Shown piece after piece: positions 17,339-26,511 of a stretch of DNA of 64,000 bases. Origin of the DNA: Fibrobacter sp. (GTDB lineage Bacteria > Fibrobacterota > Fibrobacteria > Fibrobacterales > Fibrobacteraceae); assembly GCA_024398875.1 (NCBI GenBank), contig JAKSIJ010000009.1, forward strand, positions 1 through 64,000. Reading direction: 5' to 3'. The position numbers were made by a program, and so were the translations under genes. The notes under the pieces are model-generated. The model ran no database searches, was not told the origin of the DNA, and saw only the letters and a list, made by a program, of their open reading frames with translations. Each line of letters starts with the position of its first letter. Within the stretch, counting starts at the first letter, position 1.

Positions 17339-18808
17339 ATGAATATGAATTCCACATTGAAAAAAACTGCGGCGGCGATTGCTGTACTGGCATGCTTTGC
17401 CGCGGCAGCCGTGAACTTAAACGTCCACAGGGAAGTCCTGGATAACGGGCTTACAGTGCTTTTGCACCCAAACAAGCAGGCGCCTACTGTAAGCTGCAGG
17501 CTTTTCTACGTTACGGGCTCTGTTCATGAAGTTCCCGGGAAATCCGGCCTCGCCCACATTCTTGAACATGAACTTTTCAAAGGCACCAAAAAGGTTGGCG
17601 TTACTGATAGCATTGCCGACATGGAATTCATGGCGAAGGAAGACAGCCTGCAGGCTCTCATCCGCCCGGCAAAAATTGCCGGCGATACCGCCACCGTCAA
17701 AAAACTTTCCGCAGAACACGATTCTCTGGTGAATGAACAGCGGAAGCTTTTCGTGAAAGATGAACTGTGGAACGCCTACCAAGCAGTAGGCGGCACAGGC
17801 CTCAACGCCTTCACCTCGGACCTGATGACCGCCTACATCGTGACGCTCCCGAAAGACAAGATTGAACTCTTCATGTGGCTGGAAGCGGACCGCATGCAGA
17901 ATGCAGTACTTCGCGAGTTTTATTCCGAGCGGGACGTGGTGCGGGAGGAACGCCGCATGCGTTATGACGACAAGCCCACAGGCCGTTATTACGAAACACT
18001 CAACTCCATGATTTACGAAGCCTTCCCCTACCGCGTTCCCACCATCGGCTGGCCCAGCGATATCGCAAACTTGACGCGGGAAATGGCGGACGAACACTAC
18101 CGCAAATACTACAAGCCCCGCAACGCCATTCTGGTACTGGCCGGAGACTTGGATACTACCAGCACCATGGAGATGATCAAGAAGTATTTCGGGAACATCC
18201 CTACCGGCGAAGCCTTCGCGCCCCTCACCGTCCGCGACCCGGAACCTGCTGGCGAAAAACGCTTTACCGTCTATCGGGACGACGCTCCCGACCTCTACAA
18301 TCTGGTTTTCAAGACGCCGGAAGTGGGCGATAGCATCCTCTATGCGCTGGACATTGCCGAGGGCGTTTTGAATGGTCGCTCTGGCAGGCTCTACAAACGC
18401 TTGGTGGAAGAAGAAAAGCTAGCCGTTGCAGCTGGAGCAGGCAACAGCCCGAACAAATACGTCTCTGAATTCAGCGTCTCTGTGCGGCTTCGTCCCGGTG
18501 CCGATGTAGCGAAAGTGGAAAAAATTGTCTGGGAAGAACTGGAAAAGCTGAAAAAGGAGCCTGTAAGCCAGCGCGAATTCGAAAAGGTGAAAAACAGTTC
18601 CTATGCGGGAACCATCCGCAGCCTTACGGACATGGAAAATGTGGCCACCATGCTGGCGTGGTATGAAATGTACGGCGACTACAAAATCTTCCTCAACTGG
18701 GCTGACCAAATCAGCGCTGTCACGCCGGAACAGGTGCAGGCCGCCGCCAAAAAGACCTTCGTAAAGAGCAAATCCGTCGCAGGATTCCTGCTGAAGGAAG
18801 CGAAGTAA
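17339..18808 (+). CDS. M16-family zinc metallopeptidase
   Basis: A protein of 489 residues with a signal peptide (TAAAIAVLACFAAAA). The inverted zinc motif HxxEH is seen in LAHILEHELFKGT, with a distal Glu in the WLEADRM region. An M16 active N-terminal domain is followed by the inactive C-terminal domain (YYKPRNAILVLAGDLD, then IRSLTDMENVATMLAW). A lysine/aspartate-rich insert separates HxxEH from the rest. It is probably periplasmic or membrane-associated and degrades peptides. Start alternatives are 17315 or 17345; 17339 gives a clean signal peptide. Confidence 0.88.
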   Translation: MNMNSTLKKTAAAIAVLACFAAAAVNLNVHREVLDNGLTVLLHPNKQAPTVSCRLFYVTGSVHEVPGKSGLAHILEHELFKGTKKVGVTDSIADMEFMAKEDSLQALIRPAKIAGDTATVKKLSAEHDSLVNEQRKLFVKDELWNAYQAVGGTGLNAFTSDLMTAYIVTLPKDKIELFMWLEADRMQNAVLREFYSERDVVREERRMRYDDKPTGRYYETLNSMIYEAFPYRVPTIGWPSDIANLTREMADEHYRKYYKPRNAILVLAGDLDTTSTMEMIKKYFGNIPTGEAFAPLTVRDPEPAGEKRFTVYRDDAPDLYNLVFKTPEVGDSILYALDIAEGVLNGRSGRLYKRLVEEEKLAVAAGAGNSPNKYVSEFSVSVRLRPGADVAKVEKIVWEELEKLKKEPVSQREFEKVKNSSYAGTIRSLTDMENVATMLAWYEMYGDYKIFLNWADQISAVTPEQVQAAAKKTFVKSKSVAGFLLKEAK

Positions 18809-18819
18809 GAGATTCGAAA

Positions 18820-19779
18820 ATGACTACGGTGCGAAAAAAAGATGACAGCCCTGAAATCCGCCGAGTGACCTGGGTGGGTTTGGGTTGGAATGTGGTGCTC
18901 ACCATCGGGAAGTTCGTGGGTGGCCTTGTGGGCGGTTCCAGCGCCCTCGTTGCCGATGCCGTCCATAGCGCATCTGATTTCGTCACCGACATCGCCATTT
19001 TGATTGGCTCAAAGTTCTGGAACTTGCCGCCTGACGCAGAACACCCTTACGGGCATCGCCGCTTCGAGACGCTTATTTCCATCGGCATTGGGCTTGCGGT
19101 TTGTGCGGTGGGCGTTGGCATCGGCTACGAAGCCATCATGGCTCTCTGGAATAAAGAAGCCAACCATCCGGAATGGATTGCTGCCGCATTCGCATTGGCA
19201 TCCATCGTCTTGAAAGAAGTGCTTTTCCGCTACACGCGAAAGGCCGCCCGAAAAATCCGGAGCCAGGCGCTGGAGGCAAATGCCTGGCACCACAGAAGCG
19301 ACGCCTACAGTTCCATCCCGGTGCTTATCGCCGTTGTGGTGGCTATCGCGTTCCCGCAATTTTGGTTTGTGGATTCCGTAGGCGCTGTGATTGTGGCCCT
19401 CTTCATTCTCCATTCCGGCTATGAAATCGCCTGGCCCTGCATTCACCAGGTTGCAGACAGAGGCGCAAGCTTTGAGACTTGGGAGCGATTGAAGAAAATC
19501 GCCCTCAGCCACCCAAAAGTCATCTGGATTCACAAGTTCCGCACCCGCTACATCGGGAGCGACCTGAGCGTAGATTTGCATGTGGTGGTAGATGCAGACA
19601 TGCCTCTCCGCGAAGCCCACGATGTGTCTGAAGAAGTGGAGCAGATGCTCATTGACGCCGGCGAAAACATTGTGGATGCCCTAGTGCATGTGGACCCCTA
19701 CGAAGAGCGCAAGGCCAACGATTACGCCAAAGCCACCAAGGCCCGGCTAGACAAAGAGAAGGAACAAAAGAAACCGTGA
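18820..19779 (+). CDS. Cation diffusion facilitator transporter
   Basis: A 319-residue CDF-family metal efflux protein. It has six hydrophobic helices and a cytoplasmic C-terminal domain (SDLSVDLHVVVDADMPLREAHDVSEEVE). Metal-site motifs HSASD (helix II) and HHRSD (helix V) are present. It exports divalent metals such as Zn, Mn or Fe; which one is not readable. The C-terminus is charged. It starts 11 bp after the peptidase stop and overlaps the next gene by four bases. Confidence 0.9.
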   Translation: MTTVRKKDDSPEIRRVTWVGLGWNVVLTIGKFVGGLVGGSSALVADAVHSASDFVTDIAILIGSKFWNLPPDAEHPYGHRRFETLISIGIGLAVCAVGVGIGYEAIMALWNKEANHPEWIAAAFALASIVLKEVLFRYTRKAARKIRSQALEANAWHHRSDAYSSIPVLIAVVVAIAFPQFWFVDSVGAVIVALFILHSGYEIAWPCIHQVADRGASFETWERLKKIALSHPKVIWIHKFRTRYIGSDLSVDLHVVVDADMPLREAHDVSEEVEQMLIDAGENIVDALVHVDPYEERKANDYAKATKARLDKEKEQKKP

Positions 19780-20348
19780 AATCATTAGCCTACCTCTTCC
19801 TCCTCTCTTTCTTTTTCATCGCCTGTAGCCAAAGTGCAACAGGCCCAAGCATCAACGACAACGAGAAATCCTCAAATTCAGGAGCGTCTTCCAGCTCTGA
19901 CGATTCTGATTTTTCCTCAAGTTCAATTGCTTCTAGTGCCGACTCTGACGATATATTGGCGCAAATCTACGAGGCCGTCAATGAAGATGGAAAATACACC
20001 TCGCGAGATTCTGTAGCCGCATACCTATGCAAATTCAACAACCTTCCCTCAAACTATGTAAGCAAGAATGACGGAATTTCTCTTTACGAGGCTGCAGGGA
20101 ATTCCTTCAGCAAATGGAATTTCAATCCTTGGAAAGTCATCGGCGTAATGATTGGCGGCGACAAATTCAATAACTTTGCAAGCGACCCCGACTATTACCA
20201 TCCCAATCTTCCAGAAGGGAAGTACCTTGAGGCTGACGTAGATTACAATGGCGATAATCGAGGAACAAAACGATTAGTATACCAGGACGATTGCGTCATC
20301 TACTACACTGCCGACCATTATGATACTTTTTCATTGATGGAATTCTAA
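19776..20348 (+). CDS. Lipoprotein with serine-rich linker
   Basis: A 190-residue lipoprotein starting with GTG that overlaps the transporter stop (GTGA). The lipobox is FIAC (Cys17), followed by a Ser/Asp-rich linker (residues 30-60), a style common in Fibrobacter surface lipoproteins. The globular part (about 65-190) has no recognised domain; it is rich in Tyr and Asp and may be surface exposed. Confidence 0.6.
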   Translation: MKSLAYLFLLSFFFIACSQSATGPSINDNEKSSNSGASSSSDDSDFSSSSIASSADSDDILAQIYEAVNEDGKYTSRDSVAAYLCKFNNLPSNYVSKNDGISLYEAAGNSFSKWNFNPWKVIGVMIGGDKFNNFASDPDYYHPNLPEGKYLEADVDYNGDNRGTKRLVYQDDCVIYYTADHYDTFSLMEF

Positions 20349-20371
20349 AATCACAAGTTTTCATAGAGTAG

Positions 20372-21220
20372 ATGAGGTCCCTTTTCGCAAAAATCTTTGC
20401 AGCGATTGCATTCAAAATCCTCTTTTTGAAAAAGTGGAAATGGAATGTGGTGCAAGCGAATGCAGATTTTGTTAAAGGGGTTGGCATGGGAGGCTATGAA
20501 ATCCGGCCCGAGGTACTCTACCCGAAGCTGCTGAGAAATTTAGCGCGACATGCAGGCGAGCTGCTTTTCTCCTTCGGAACCTTCAAGAAGCTCCCGAAAA
20601 ATTTGAGCGAATATCCTTCTGAAATTGCGGGGCGAAAATTCTCCATCGCAGAAGATTCCATGCCCGTGCTAGAGAAAATGAAGCAGGGCGGAATCTTCCT
20701 CACCGCCCACTACGGGAATTATGAGGCCATGGGACCCTGGCTTTGCCGACTGGGAATCCCGCTGGTAGCAAGCTACATACCCGTAAAGCCCAAATGGCTG
20801 AACCGCATTCTCGAAGGCCGCATTCGTGCAGTGGATGGCAAGAGCTACTCCATCAACGCGCAAAGCCCGCGGGAATTTTTGCGATTGCTGGACGAAAGAA
20901 AACTCTTCTGCCTGCTGGACGATCAGGATAGCAGAATCGAGAGCGCCACCGCAGAGAAGTTCCTCGGCCGAGATGTTCACAACAATCCTCTGCCGGAATT
21001 TCTGCTGAAGCACAGACCTGAAACGCCTGTATTTATCTGCTGGATTGCGGAATCCGCAAGCAACACGGAACTTCACGCCATAGAACTGCACCGCAATGCC
21101 AACCCCATCTCCAACCAATTCAACTGCTGGCTAGAAGCCCGCATAAAAGAAAATCCAGCCCTTTGGTACGGCTGGACTCACAGGCGTTTTTACAGCGTCA
21201 ACCCGGATATCTATCGCTGA
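20372..21220 (+). CDS. LpxL/LpxM-type lipid A acyltransferase
   Basis: A 282-residue inner-membrane-associated acyltransferase. The catalytic HX4E motif is FLTAHYGNYEAMGPW, preceded by the FSFGTFKKLP region and followed by substrate segment LLDDQDSR. It transfers a secondary acyl chain to lipid A, or a related lipid, from acyl-ACP. The N-terminal hydrophobic stretch (FAKIFAAIAFKILFL) would anchor it. It runs slightly past the end of the convergent DUF4328-like gene (10-bp overlap of 3' ends). Acceptor specificity is not readable. Confidence 0.8.
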   Translation: MRSLFAKIFAAIAFKILFLKKWKWNVVQANADFVKGVGMGGYEIRPEVLYPKLLRNLARHAGELLFSFGTFKKLPKNLSEYPSEIAGRKFSIAEDSMPVLEKMKQGGIFLTAHYGNYEAMGPWLCRLGIPLVASYIPVKPKWLNRILEGRIRAVDGKSYSINAQSPREFLRLLDERKLFCLLDDQDSRIESATAEKFLGRDVHNNPLPEFLLKHRPETPVFICWIAESASNTELHAIELHRNANPISNQFNCWLEARIKENPALWYGWTHRRFYSVNPDIYR

Positions 21221-21855
21221 GCCTCAAATTCCCGGACGCGGTCTTCTTCGTAGCGGGCAAAGAGCATACGCTCCTGCACAATGTAGGGCTTGAAAGCCTG
21301 AATGAAGAGGAAGAATCCGAGCAAAGCGAAAGCGATGGAAAGCCCGAGAATCATCGTGGAATCGCCGAAAATCTGGACGACCCCACTGAGGACAGAAAGC
21401 AGGAACCAGCCGTTGACAAGAGCCATATTCACTGGCGGAAAATCCACACCAATGCTTCTCAGGTAGCACTGCTGTTTTTTGGCCAAATCCCGGAAAATGA
21501 TGAAGTCCAAAAGATAGCCCAGATAGGGAATGCATGTGCAAATCACCGCGGCCCAAGGGGAGAATTTGGTCGTGGTCACTTTCCGCAAATTTTTAGTGGT
21601 GCGGAACAGCCAGAAGAGCCAGAAAATTCCGGCAACGGCAGCGCCAATTCCAAACACCAAGCATCCAATGGCGATGGCGACAATCAGAACCATGGCGCCT
21701 GTGGGGACGGGAGCCTCTGGCGCTGCATTCATAAGCGCGTGCACATCGTTGGTGAGAACGAGGATTAGCCCCAGAACCGCACTGATGAGGGCCCAAATGA
21801 AGGCGGCCTTCATCCAAAACAGCGTCCGCTTGCCTAATTTGGTATTGTCTTGCAT
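21211..21855 (-). CDS. Multipass membrane protein (DUF4328-like)
   Basis: A 214-residue protein with about five hydrophobic helices (near 13-36, 52-82, 103-120, 140-165, 170-195). The pattern FWLFRTTKNLRK, then KFSPWAAVICTCIPYLGY resembles DUF4328 proteins. Function is unknown. It is a single gene on the minus strand, divergent from the phosphatase gene. Confidence 0.6.
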   Translation of the reverse strand: MQDNTKLGKRTLFWMKAAFIWALISAVLGLILVLTNDVHALMNAAPEAPVPTGAMVLIVAIAIGCLVFGIGAAVAGIFWLFWLFRTTKNLRKVTTTKFSPWAAVICTCIPYLGYLLDFIIFRDLAKKQQCYLRSIGVDFPPVNMALVNGWFLLSVLSGVVQIFGDSTMILGLSIAFALLGFFLFIQAFKPYIVQERMLFARYEEDRVREFEAQR

Positions 21856-21934
21856 AAGATTCTCCTTTTTATGCCACTAATCTACAAAAACCTTTTACGA
21901 CCGCAAAGAGGGAAATAATATTAGATTTGTGAAT

Positions 21935-23272
21935 ATGAAAATCAAACTTTCCATCATCGCCATTATCGCCGGGCTCGGAGCGTTTTGCGCACAGGCTCAA
22001 ACCACCGACCAGGAACTTTCCCAGAACATTTCCCTTGCCACAAGCAACTACGCCTTGTATCCGGAGCCGACACAGAAACTTTCCAAGGCACCGGCAGGCT
22101 ATAAGGCATTTTACATGAGCCATTACGGCCGTCATGGAAGCCGCTATCACTATGATGCCAAGGACTACGCCAACCTCTACAATATTTTCGCGAAAGCGGA
22201 TTCTGCAAAAGTGCTGACACCTCTTGGCAAAAGTGTTCTAGAGCGCTTTAAGCAATTGAACGACCGTGCCGCTAAAAAGGCGGGCGACTTGACTCAGAAG
22301 GGAGTGGCGCAACACCAGGGCATCGCAAACCGCATGTACAAAAATTTCCCCGAAATTTTCAAGGGCGATGCCTATGTGGAAGCCATGGCCAGCACTTCCG
22401 TGCGCTGCGTGGTGAGCATGGCCTCTGCATTGGAAGAACTCCGCGCTTTGAATCCGAAAATGAGAATTCATCAGGAAGCCAGTAAGAGTACCGTGCATTT
22501 TTTGAACCCCTATAACTTCGAATCCGCCAATGAATATGCCAATACCAAAGAATGGCAAGCAGAAAGTGCGAAGATGTACAAGGACATCAATCCTTACACC
22601 ATGATGAAGAAGCTCTTTACGGATTCCACATGGGTGGACAAGTTCATGGATGTGGGGACCTTCTACGGAAAGTTCTATGAAATCCAGAGCAGCATGCAGA
22701 ATCTGGATGACTTCGATTTTGACTTTAGAGATGTGTGGACCGATGCAGATCTCATCGCCCGCTGGAAAGCTCAGAATGCATGGTGGTACAGCGTCCTCGG
22801 CAATTGTCCGCTTACCGGAAACAAGGGCATCACTTTTGCAAAACCCTTGCTGAAGAATTTCCTGGATGAAGCTGACCGCGTTCTTGCCATGGATTCCAGC
22901 GCCGACAAGAATGCAAAGAAGAATCTGCCCAAGGCAACGCTCCGCTATGGTCACGACACGGGCCTTTTGCCGTTGGCTGGCCTTATGGGGCTTGATGTAG
23001 CAAAGGCAAATACCAGCGATATTGAAAATCTCCACAAAGTGTGGACGGATTTCAGAATCGTCCCCATGGCGGCTAACGTCCAGTGGATTTTCTACAAGTC
23101 CGCGAAAAAAGGCGCGCCCATTCTCGTGAAGGTTTTGTATAACGAAAATGAGGCGACACTGCCTGTGGCTTGCGGCATTACAGATGAGGCAAAAGCCAAG
23201 AAGGAATGCCCTGCAGCTCCCTACTACCGCTGGGAAGATGTGCGCAGCACTTATCTGAAAATTGCGGAATAA
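21935..23272 (+). CDS. Histidine-acid-phosphatase family protein (phytase/MINPP-like)
   Basis: A 445-residue secreted protein: signal peptide through CAQAQ, then the histidine phosphatase branch 2 signature YGRHGSRY (phospho-acceptor His67) and the proton-donor motif RYGHDTGLLPL (His-Asp). These enzymes hydrolyse phosphomonoesters, including inositol phosphates, in the periplasm or outside the cell. Phytase activity would suit a plant-fibre-associated bacterium but is an inference. A GTG six bases upstream is an alternative start. Confidence 0.85.
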   Translation: MKIKLSIIAIIAGLGAFCAQAQTTDQELSQNISLATSNYALYPEPTQKLSKAPAGYKAFYMSHYGRHGSRYHYDAKDYANLYNIFAKADSAKVLTPLGKSVLERFKQLNDRAAKKAGDLTQKGVAQHQGIANRMYKNFPEIFKGDAYVEAMASTSVRCVVSMASALEELRALNPKMRIHQEASKSTVHFLNPYNFESANEYANTKEWQAESAKMYKDINPYTMMKKLFTDSTWVDKFMDVGTFYGKFYEIQSSMQNLDDFDFDFRDVWTDADLIARWKAQNAWWYSVLGNCPLTGNKGITFAKPLLKNFLDEADRVLAMDSSADKNAKKNLPKATLRYGHDTGLLPLAGLMGLDVAKANTSDIENLHKVWTDFRIVPMAANVQWIFYKSAKKGAPILVKVLYNENEATLPVACGITDEAKAKKECPAAPYYRWEDVRSTYLKIAE

Positions 23273-23324
23273 GTAGTCTTAAGTACATCGCGCGGCTTGC
23301 GTCGCGCACTATGCATCGCGAGTT

Positions 23325-24317
23325 TTAGAACTGCTCCAGAAGGCGGATGCGTTCTTCCGTATCGGGATGTGTACTGAACAACCCGTTGAATATATTCAAC
23401 AACTTGTTCGCCGTCTCACGCGGGTGAATGATGTAAAGTTGTGCGATGTCCTCACGATTCACGCTGCGCAGGCCCGGAGAATCGGAAACCTTCCGGAGGG
23501 CGGAGGCTAGGGCGAGAGAATCGCCGCAGAGTTCCACACCGCCGGCATCTGCCACATACTCGCGACTGCGGGAAATTGCAAACCGCGTGAGAGACGCAAA
23601 CAGATAAGCGATGGAAGAACAAATCACTGCCACCAACAGTACAATGAGAATCGCTCCGCCACCACCCTTCTTGCTGCGACGGCGACCAGAACCTCTCAAA
23701 ATTCCGCCAACCATCTTCAAAGATACGGTGGCAATGGTCGCCAGAATTCCCACAAAGATGATGCTGATGATAAGGAGCCGCGTGTCCCGATTCTTGATGT
23801 GGGTGAGTTCGTGGGCAATCACTGCGGAAAGTTCCGCATCATTCAGTTTTTCAATAATTCCCGTGGTAAGCGTCACCGTGTACGTCTGGATGTTGATGCC
23901 ACTAGCAAAAGCATTCAGACCAGGATCATCCACGATATTGATTTTTGGCATTTCAATGCCACCCGCAATGCAGAGATTTTCCACAATGTTGTAGACCCGC
24001 AAATTGTCCTTACGTTCCACCGACTTTGCACCTGTAGCATAACGGATGATGGCAGTATTTGAAAAATAGGCGATAGTGAACCACAACGCCACCCCGCCAA
24101 TCACATAAGGCAAGCACGCCGTATAATACTCCCAAATCACATCCCAATTGATGACAATTTGACTCGCCGGGTCGCCACCACAAAATTGCAACGCCAATTG
24201 GCAAAGCACCAAAAACGCAAACACCGTCACAAGGATGATTACAGGGAACAAAATCAGCAGCATCGCCGTTTTACGGTTATTACTGCTGATCTGGTGCTGT
24301 AAGCCTACATATTTCAT
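23325..24317 (-). CDS. htpX: HtpX-like M48 membrane zinc metalloprotease
   Basis: A 330-residue inner-membrane protease. Two N-terminal transmembrane helices are present, the zinc motif is AVIAHELTHIKNRD, and a further helix pair with poly-Gly/Lys linker lies after it. The third metal ligand lies in SREYVADAGGVELCGD. It is thought to act in membrane-protein quality control. It is second in an operon with LemA (18-bp gap), a known association. A hairpin between the convergent genes (about 23291-23313) may terminate transcription. Confidence 0.9.
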   Translation of the reverse strand: MKYVGLQHQISSNNRKTAMLLILFPVIILVTVFAFLVLCQLALQFCGGDPASQIVINWDVIWEYYTACLPYVIGGVALWFTIAYFSNTAIIRYATGAKSVERKDNLRVYNIVENLCIAGGIEMPKINIVDDPGLNAFASGINIQTYTVTLTTGIIEKLNDAELSAVIAHELTHIKNRDTRLLIISIIFVGILATIATVSLKMVGGILRGSGRRRSKKGGGGAILIVLLVAVICSSIAYLFASLTRFAISRSREYVADAGGVELCGDSLALASALRKVSDSPGLRSVNREDIAQLYIIHPRETANKLLNIFNGLFSTHPDTEERIRLLEQF

Positions 24318-24335
24318 AAGTAGGTTAAACTAGGG

Positions 24336-24896
24336 CTAGAATTTTACTTCGGGAGCCTTGTTCAAGGTAGCGCGATCTTCCGTAGCCTCGTACATAGCCG
24401 CACGCTTGAAACCGAACATTCCAGCCACAATGTTGCTGGGGAAAGTTTCCACCGCGTTGTTGAGTTCCTTCGTAGAAGAATTGAAGAAGCGGCGAGCAGC
24501 AGCAAGCTTGTTCTCGATATCGGAAAGTTCATTCTGCAACTGCAGGAAGTTCTCGTTGGCCTTGAGTTCCGGATACGCTTCCAGAGAAACGCGCAAGCCC
24601 GAAAGAGCGCCGGACAGAGCCTTGTCGGCAGCAACCTTCTCATCGATGGTCTGGGCGTTCATGGCAGCAGCACGAGCAGCCGTCACCTTTTCCAAAACCT
24701 CTTTTTCGTGACTGGCGTAGCCCTTCACCGTAGACACAATCTGCGGCACCAAATCAAAACGCTGCTTCAACTGCACGTCGATATTGGCGAAGGCGTTTTC
24801 ACGATTGTTGCGGAGCTTGATAAGGCCGTTGTAGGTCGTAGCAAACCAAATCACAGCGACGATGACGATAACGAGAATGACGATAATTGGGGTCAT
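24336..24896 (-). CDS. lemA: LemA family protein
   Basis: A 186-residue protein with one N-terminal transmembrane helix (IVILVIVIVAVIWFATT) and a long helical bundle. Family marks are YNGLIKLRNNRENAFANIDVQLKQR-like sequence, LVPQIVSTVKGYASHE, and the C-terminal SNIVAGMFGF. The function is not firmly known. Its adjacency to a HtpX-like protease is widespread. Confidence 0.92.
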   Translation of the reverse strand: MTPIIVILVIVIVAVIWFATTYNGLIKLRNNRENAFANIDVQLKQRFDLVPQIVSTVKGYASHEKEVLEKVTAARAAAMNAQTIDEKVAADKALSGALSGLRVSLEAYPELKANENFLQLQNELSDIENKLAAARRFFNSSTKELNNAVETFPSNIVAGMFGFKRAAMYEATEDRATLNKAPEVKF

Positions 24897-25032
24897 GGAA
24901 GATTCCTCCTTTTTTATAAAATATATTAATTATTGTAAATCGGCAAAACTATTTCACCATTTCCAGCAGTTGTTGCATTGTCACAAAATTCAGCACAGAA
25001 AATGCGGTCAACTTTTCCCGCGTTCGTTTTTG

Positions 25033-26328
25033 TTATAGGAACATTGACATATACTGCGGAAGGTATAGGACGTCATCCTTGGCGACGTTGCCTTTGCAAA
25101 GAACGATCGCTCTCTCGATTTCGCTTTTGTGTTCCCTGATGGCGGCATCCATCGAGGCGTGCCTCTTGTAATCATCGCCGGACTTGACTTCTATAATCGA
25201 AATCTTTCCGTTTTCAGGAAATACAAAGTCTAATTCCTGTCGGCTTTTCTTATCGTAATAGTGCAATGGAATCTGCTTTGCCGAAAGGGTTGCCGCAACG
25301 AAATTTTCGGTAAGCGCGCCTTCGTTGATGCTTATGTCTCCGTTCATTACCTGGAACTGCATATTTTTCAGAAGGTTGCTGCACAGTAGGCCCGTATCCA
25401 CCATGTAAAGCTTGAAAAGTCTTCTATTCTCAACCGCTTCAAAGGGTAGTTCGAAAGACCTTGTATTGATGGAGTAGTAGGCGATACCCGCATCTACAAG
25501 CCACTGGGTCGGATCCTCGTACTTTCGGAGGCTGGCGCCCTTTTCAAGGTTTGCAAGAACGAAGCGCTTATCCTCTTTACCCAGCTCCGACGGCATTGCG
25601 TCAAAAATGCGCTTTACCAGAACCTGCTGGTTGCCTGCGTAGTTGGTGATGTCGGAACGGTATGTCGTCAGAATGTTTTTTTGCAACTTCAGCGTCTTTT
25701 GAAAATCGGGGTCGGTCACGAACTTCTGAACGACTTCGGGCATCCCGCCCACAACTAGGTATTCGCGGTAAAACTTGCTAATCTGCTGATGGATGAAGTC
25801 TGGAATGGGCTGCAAATTTTGATAGGAGTCACGCAGCCGCCCGATAACCTCGTCGCCAATGTTTCGGGCCCACAGGAATTCCTCAAAGTCAAGGGGGAAG
25901 ACCTTCACCTCCTCCTCAAAACCCACAGGGTAGGAGGCGACCGGCTTGTAGTTGATGCCCAATAGGGAACCAGACTCGATGATGTCGAAAAGACCCTCTT
26001 CTACCAGGAACTTTATGGCTGTGCGGGCGTTGGGGCACTCCTGAATTTCATCCAGAAATATCAGCGTCTCGCCCTTGTTGAAGGGGCCGTAACCCATGGC
26101 GGAAAGGTTCATGACGATTTCCGCAGTGGACAGTCCGCCGTCGAAAGCCCGCTTTGCAATGGGATTCTTTACGAAGTTCACCTCCACGAAATGCTTGTAG
26201 AACTTGCCTGCGAATTCGCGGACAGCCGTAGTTTTGCCGACCTGGCGAGCGCCTGTAAGCAGCAGGGCCTTTTCATGGCCCGACTTTAGCCAGTTTTCTA
26301 GAACCTTCGTTAGCTTTCTTTTTAACAT
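25033..26328 (-). CDS. AAA-family ATP-binding protein with DUF4143
   Basis: A 431-residue protein: N-terminal AAA ATPase with Walker A TGARQVGKTT (about 26-35) and Walker B TLIFLDEIQECP, and a C-terminal DUF4143 nuclease-like domain with the restriction-enzyme-like strand QELDFVFPENGKISIIEVKS. These genes are very common, often multicopy, and horizontally mobile in rumen and gut bacteria; the biological role is not settled. No Shine-Dalgarno is present, and a 33-bp tandem repeat directly abuts the start codon. Confidence 0.85.
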   Translation of the reverse strand: MLKRKLTKVLENWLKSGHEKALLLTGARQVGKTTAVREFAGKFYKHFVEVNFVKNPIAKRAFDGGLSTAEIVMNLSAMGYGPFNKGETLIFLDEIQECPNARTAIKFLVEEGLFDIIESGSLLGINYKPVASYPVGFEEEVKVFPLDFEEFLWARNIGDEVIGRLRDSYQNLQPIPDFIHQQISKFYREYLVVGGMPEVVQKFVTDPDFQKTLKLQKNILTTYRSDITNYAGNQQVLVKRIFDAMPSELGKEDKRFVLANLEKGASLRKYEDPTQWLVDAGIAYYSINTRSFELPFEAVENRRLFKLYMVDTGLLCSNLLKNMQFQVMNGDISINEGALTENFVAATLSAKQIPLHYYDKKSRQELDFVFPENGKISIIEVKSGDDYKRHASMDAAIREHKSEIERAIVLCKGNVAKDDVLYLPQYMSMFL

Positions 26329-26331
26329 TTT

Positions 26332-26425
26332 ACAACTTTTTTCAACTATTTCTAATTATAATTTACAACTTTTTGCAACATTTTTCAATGATATATTGCA
26401 ACTTTTTTCGTTAAATATACAATGA
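26332..26425 (-). repeat. 33-bp tandem repeat at the start of the DUF4143 ATPase gene
   Basis: On the plus strand, CAAC occurs at 26333, 26343, 26366, 26376 and 26399: the spacing alternates 10 and 23, a 33-bp period, with about 2.7 units. Units begin CAACTTTTT. It sits in the leader/promoter of the ATPase gene. Confidence 0.6.
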
Positions 26426-26511
26426 AACTGGTGCAGCGGCCTGGTTAGTGGAAATTTTGTTGCTGATGTGACGAAATTTCTGCTTATATTACCGGCTTTT
26501 TTGGCTTTTCT

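Noticed and set aside
26332-26425. CRISPR array, because of the regular 33-bp spacing.
   Set aside because: The units are degenerate AT-rich tandem copies without distinct spacers, and no cas gene is in the window.
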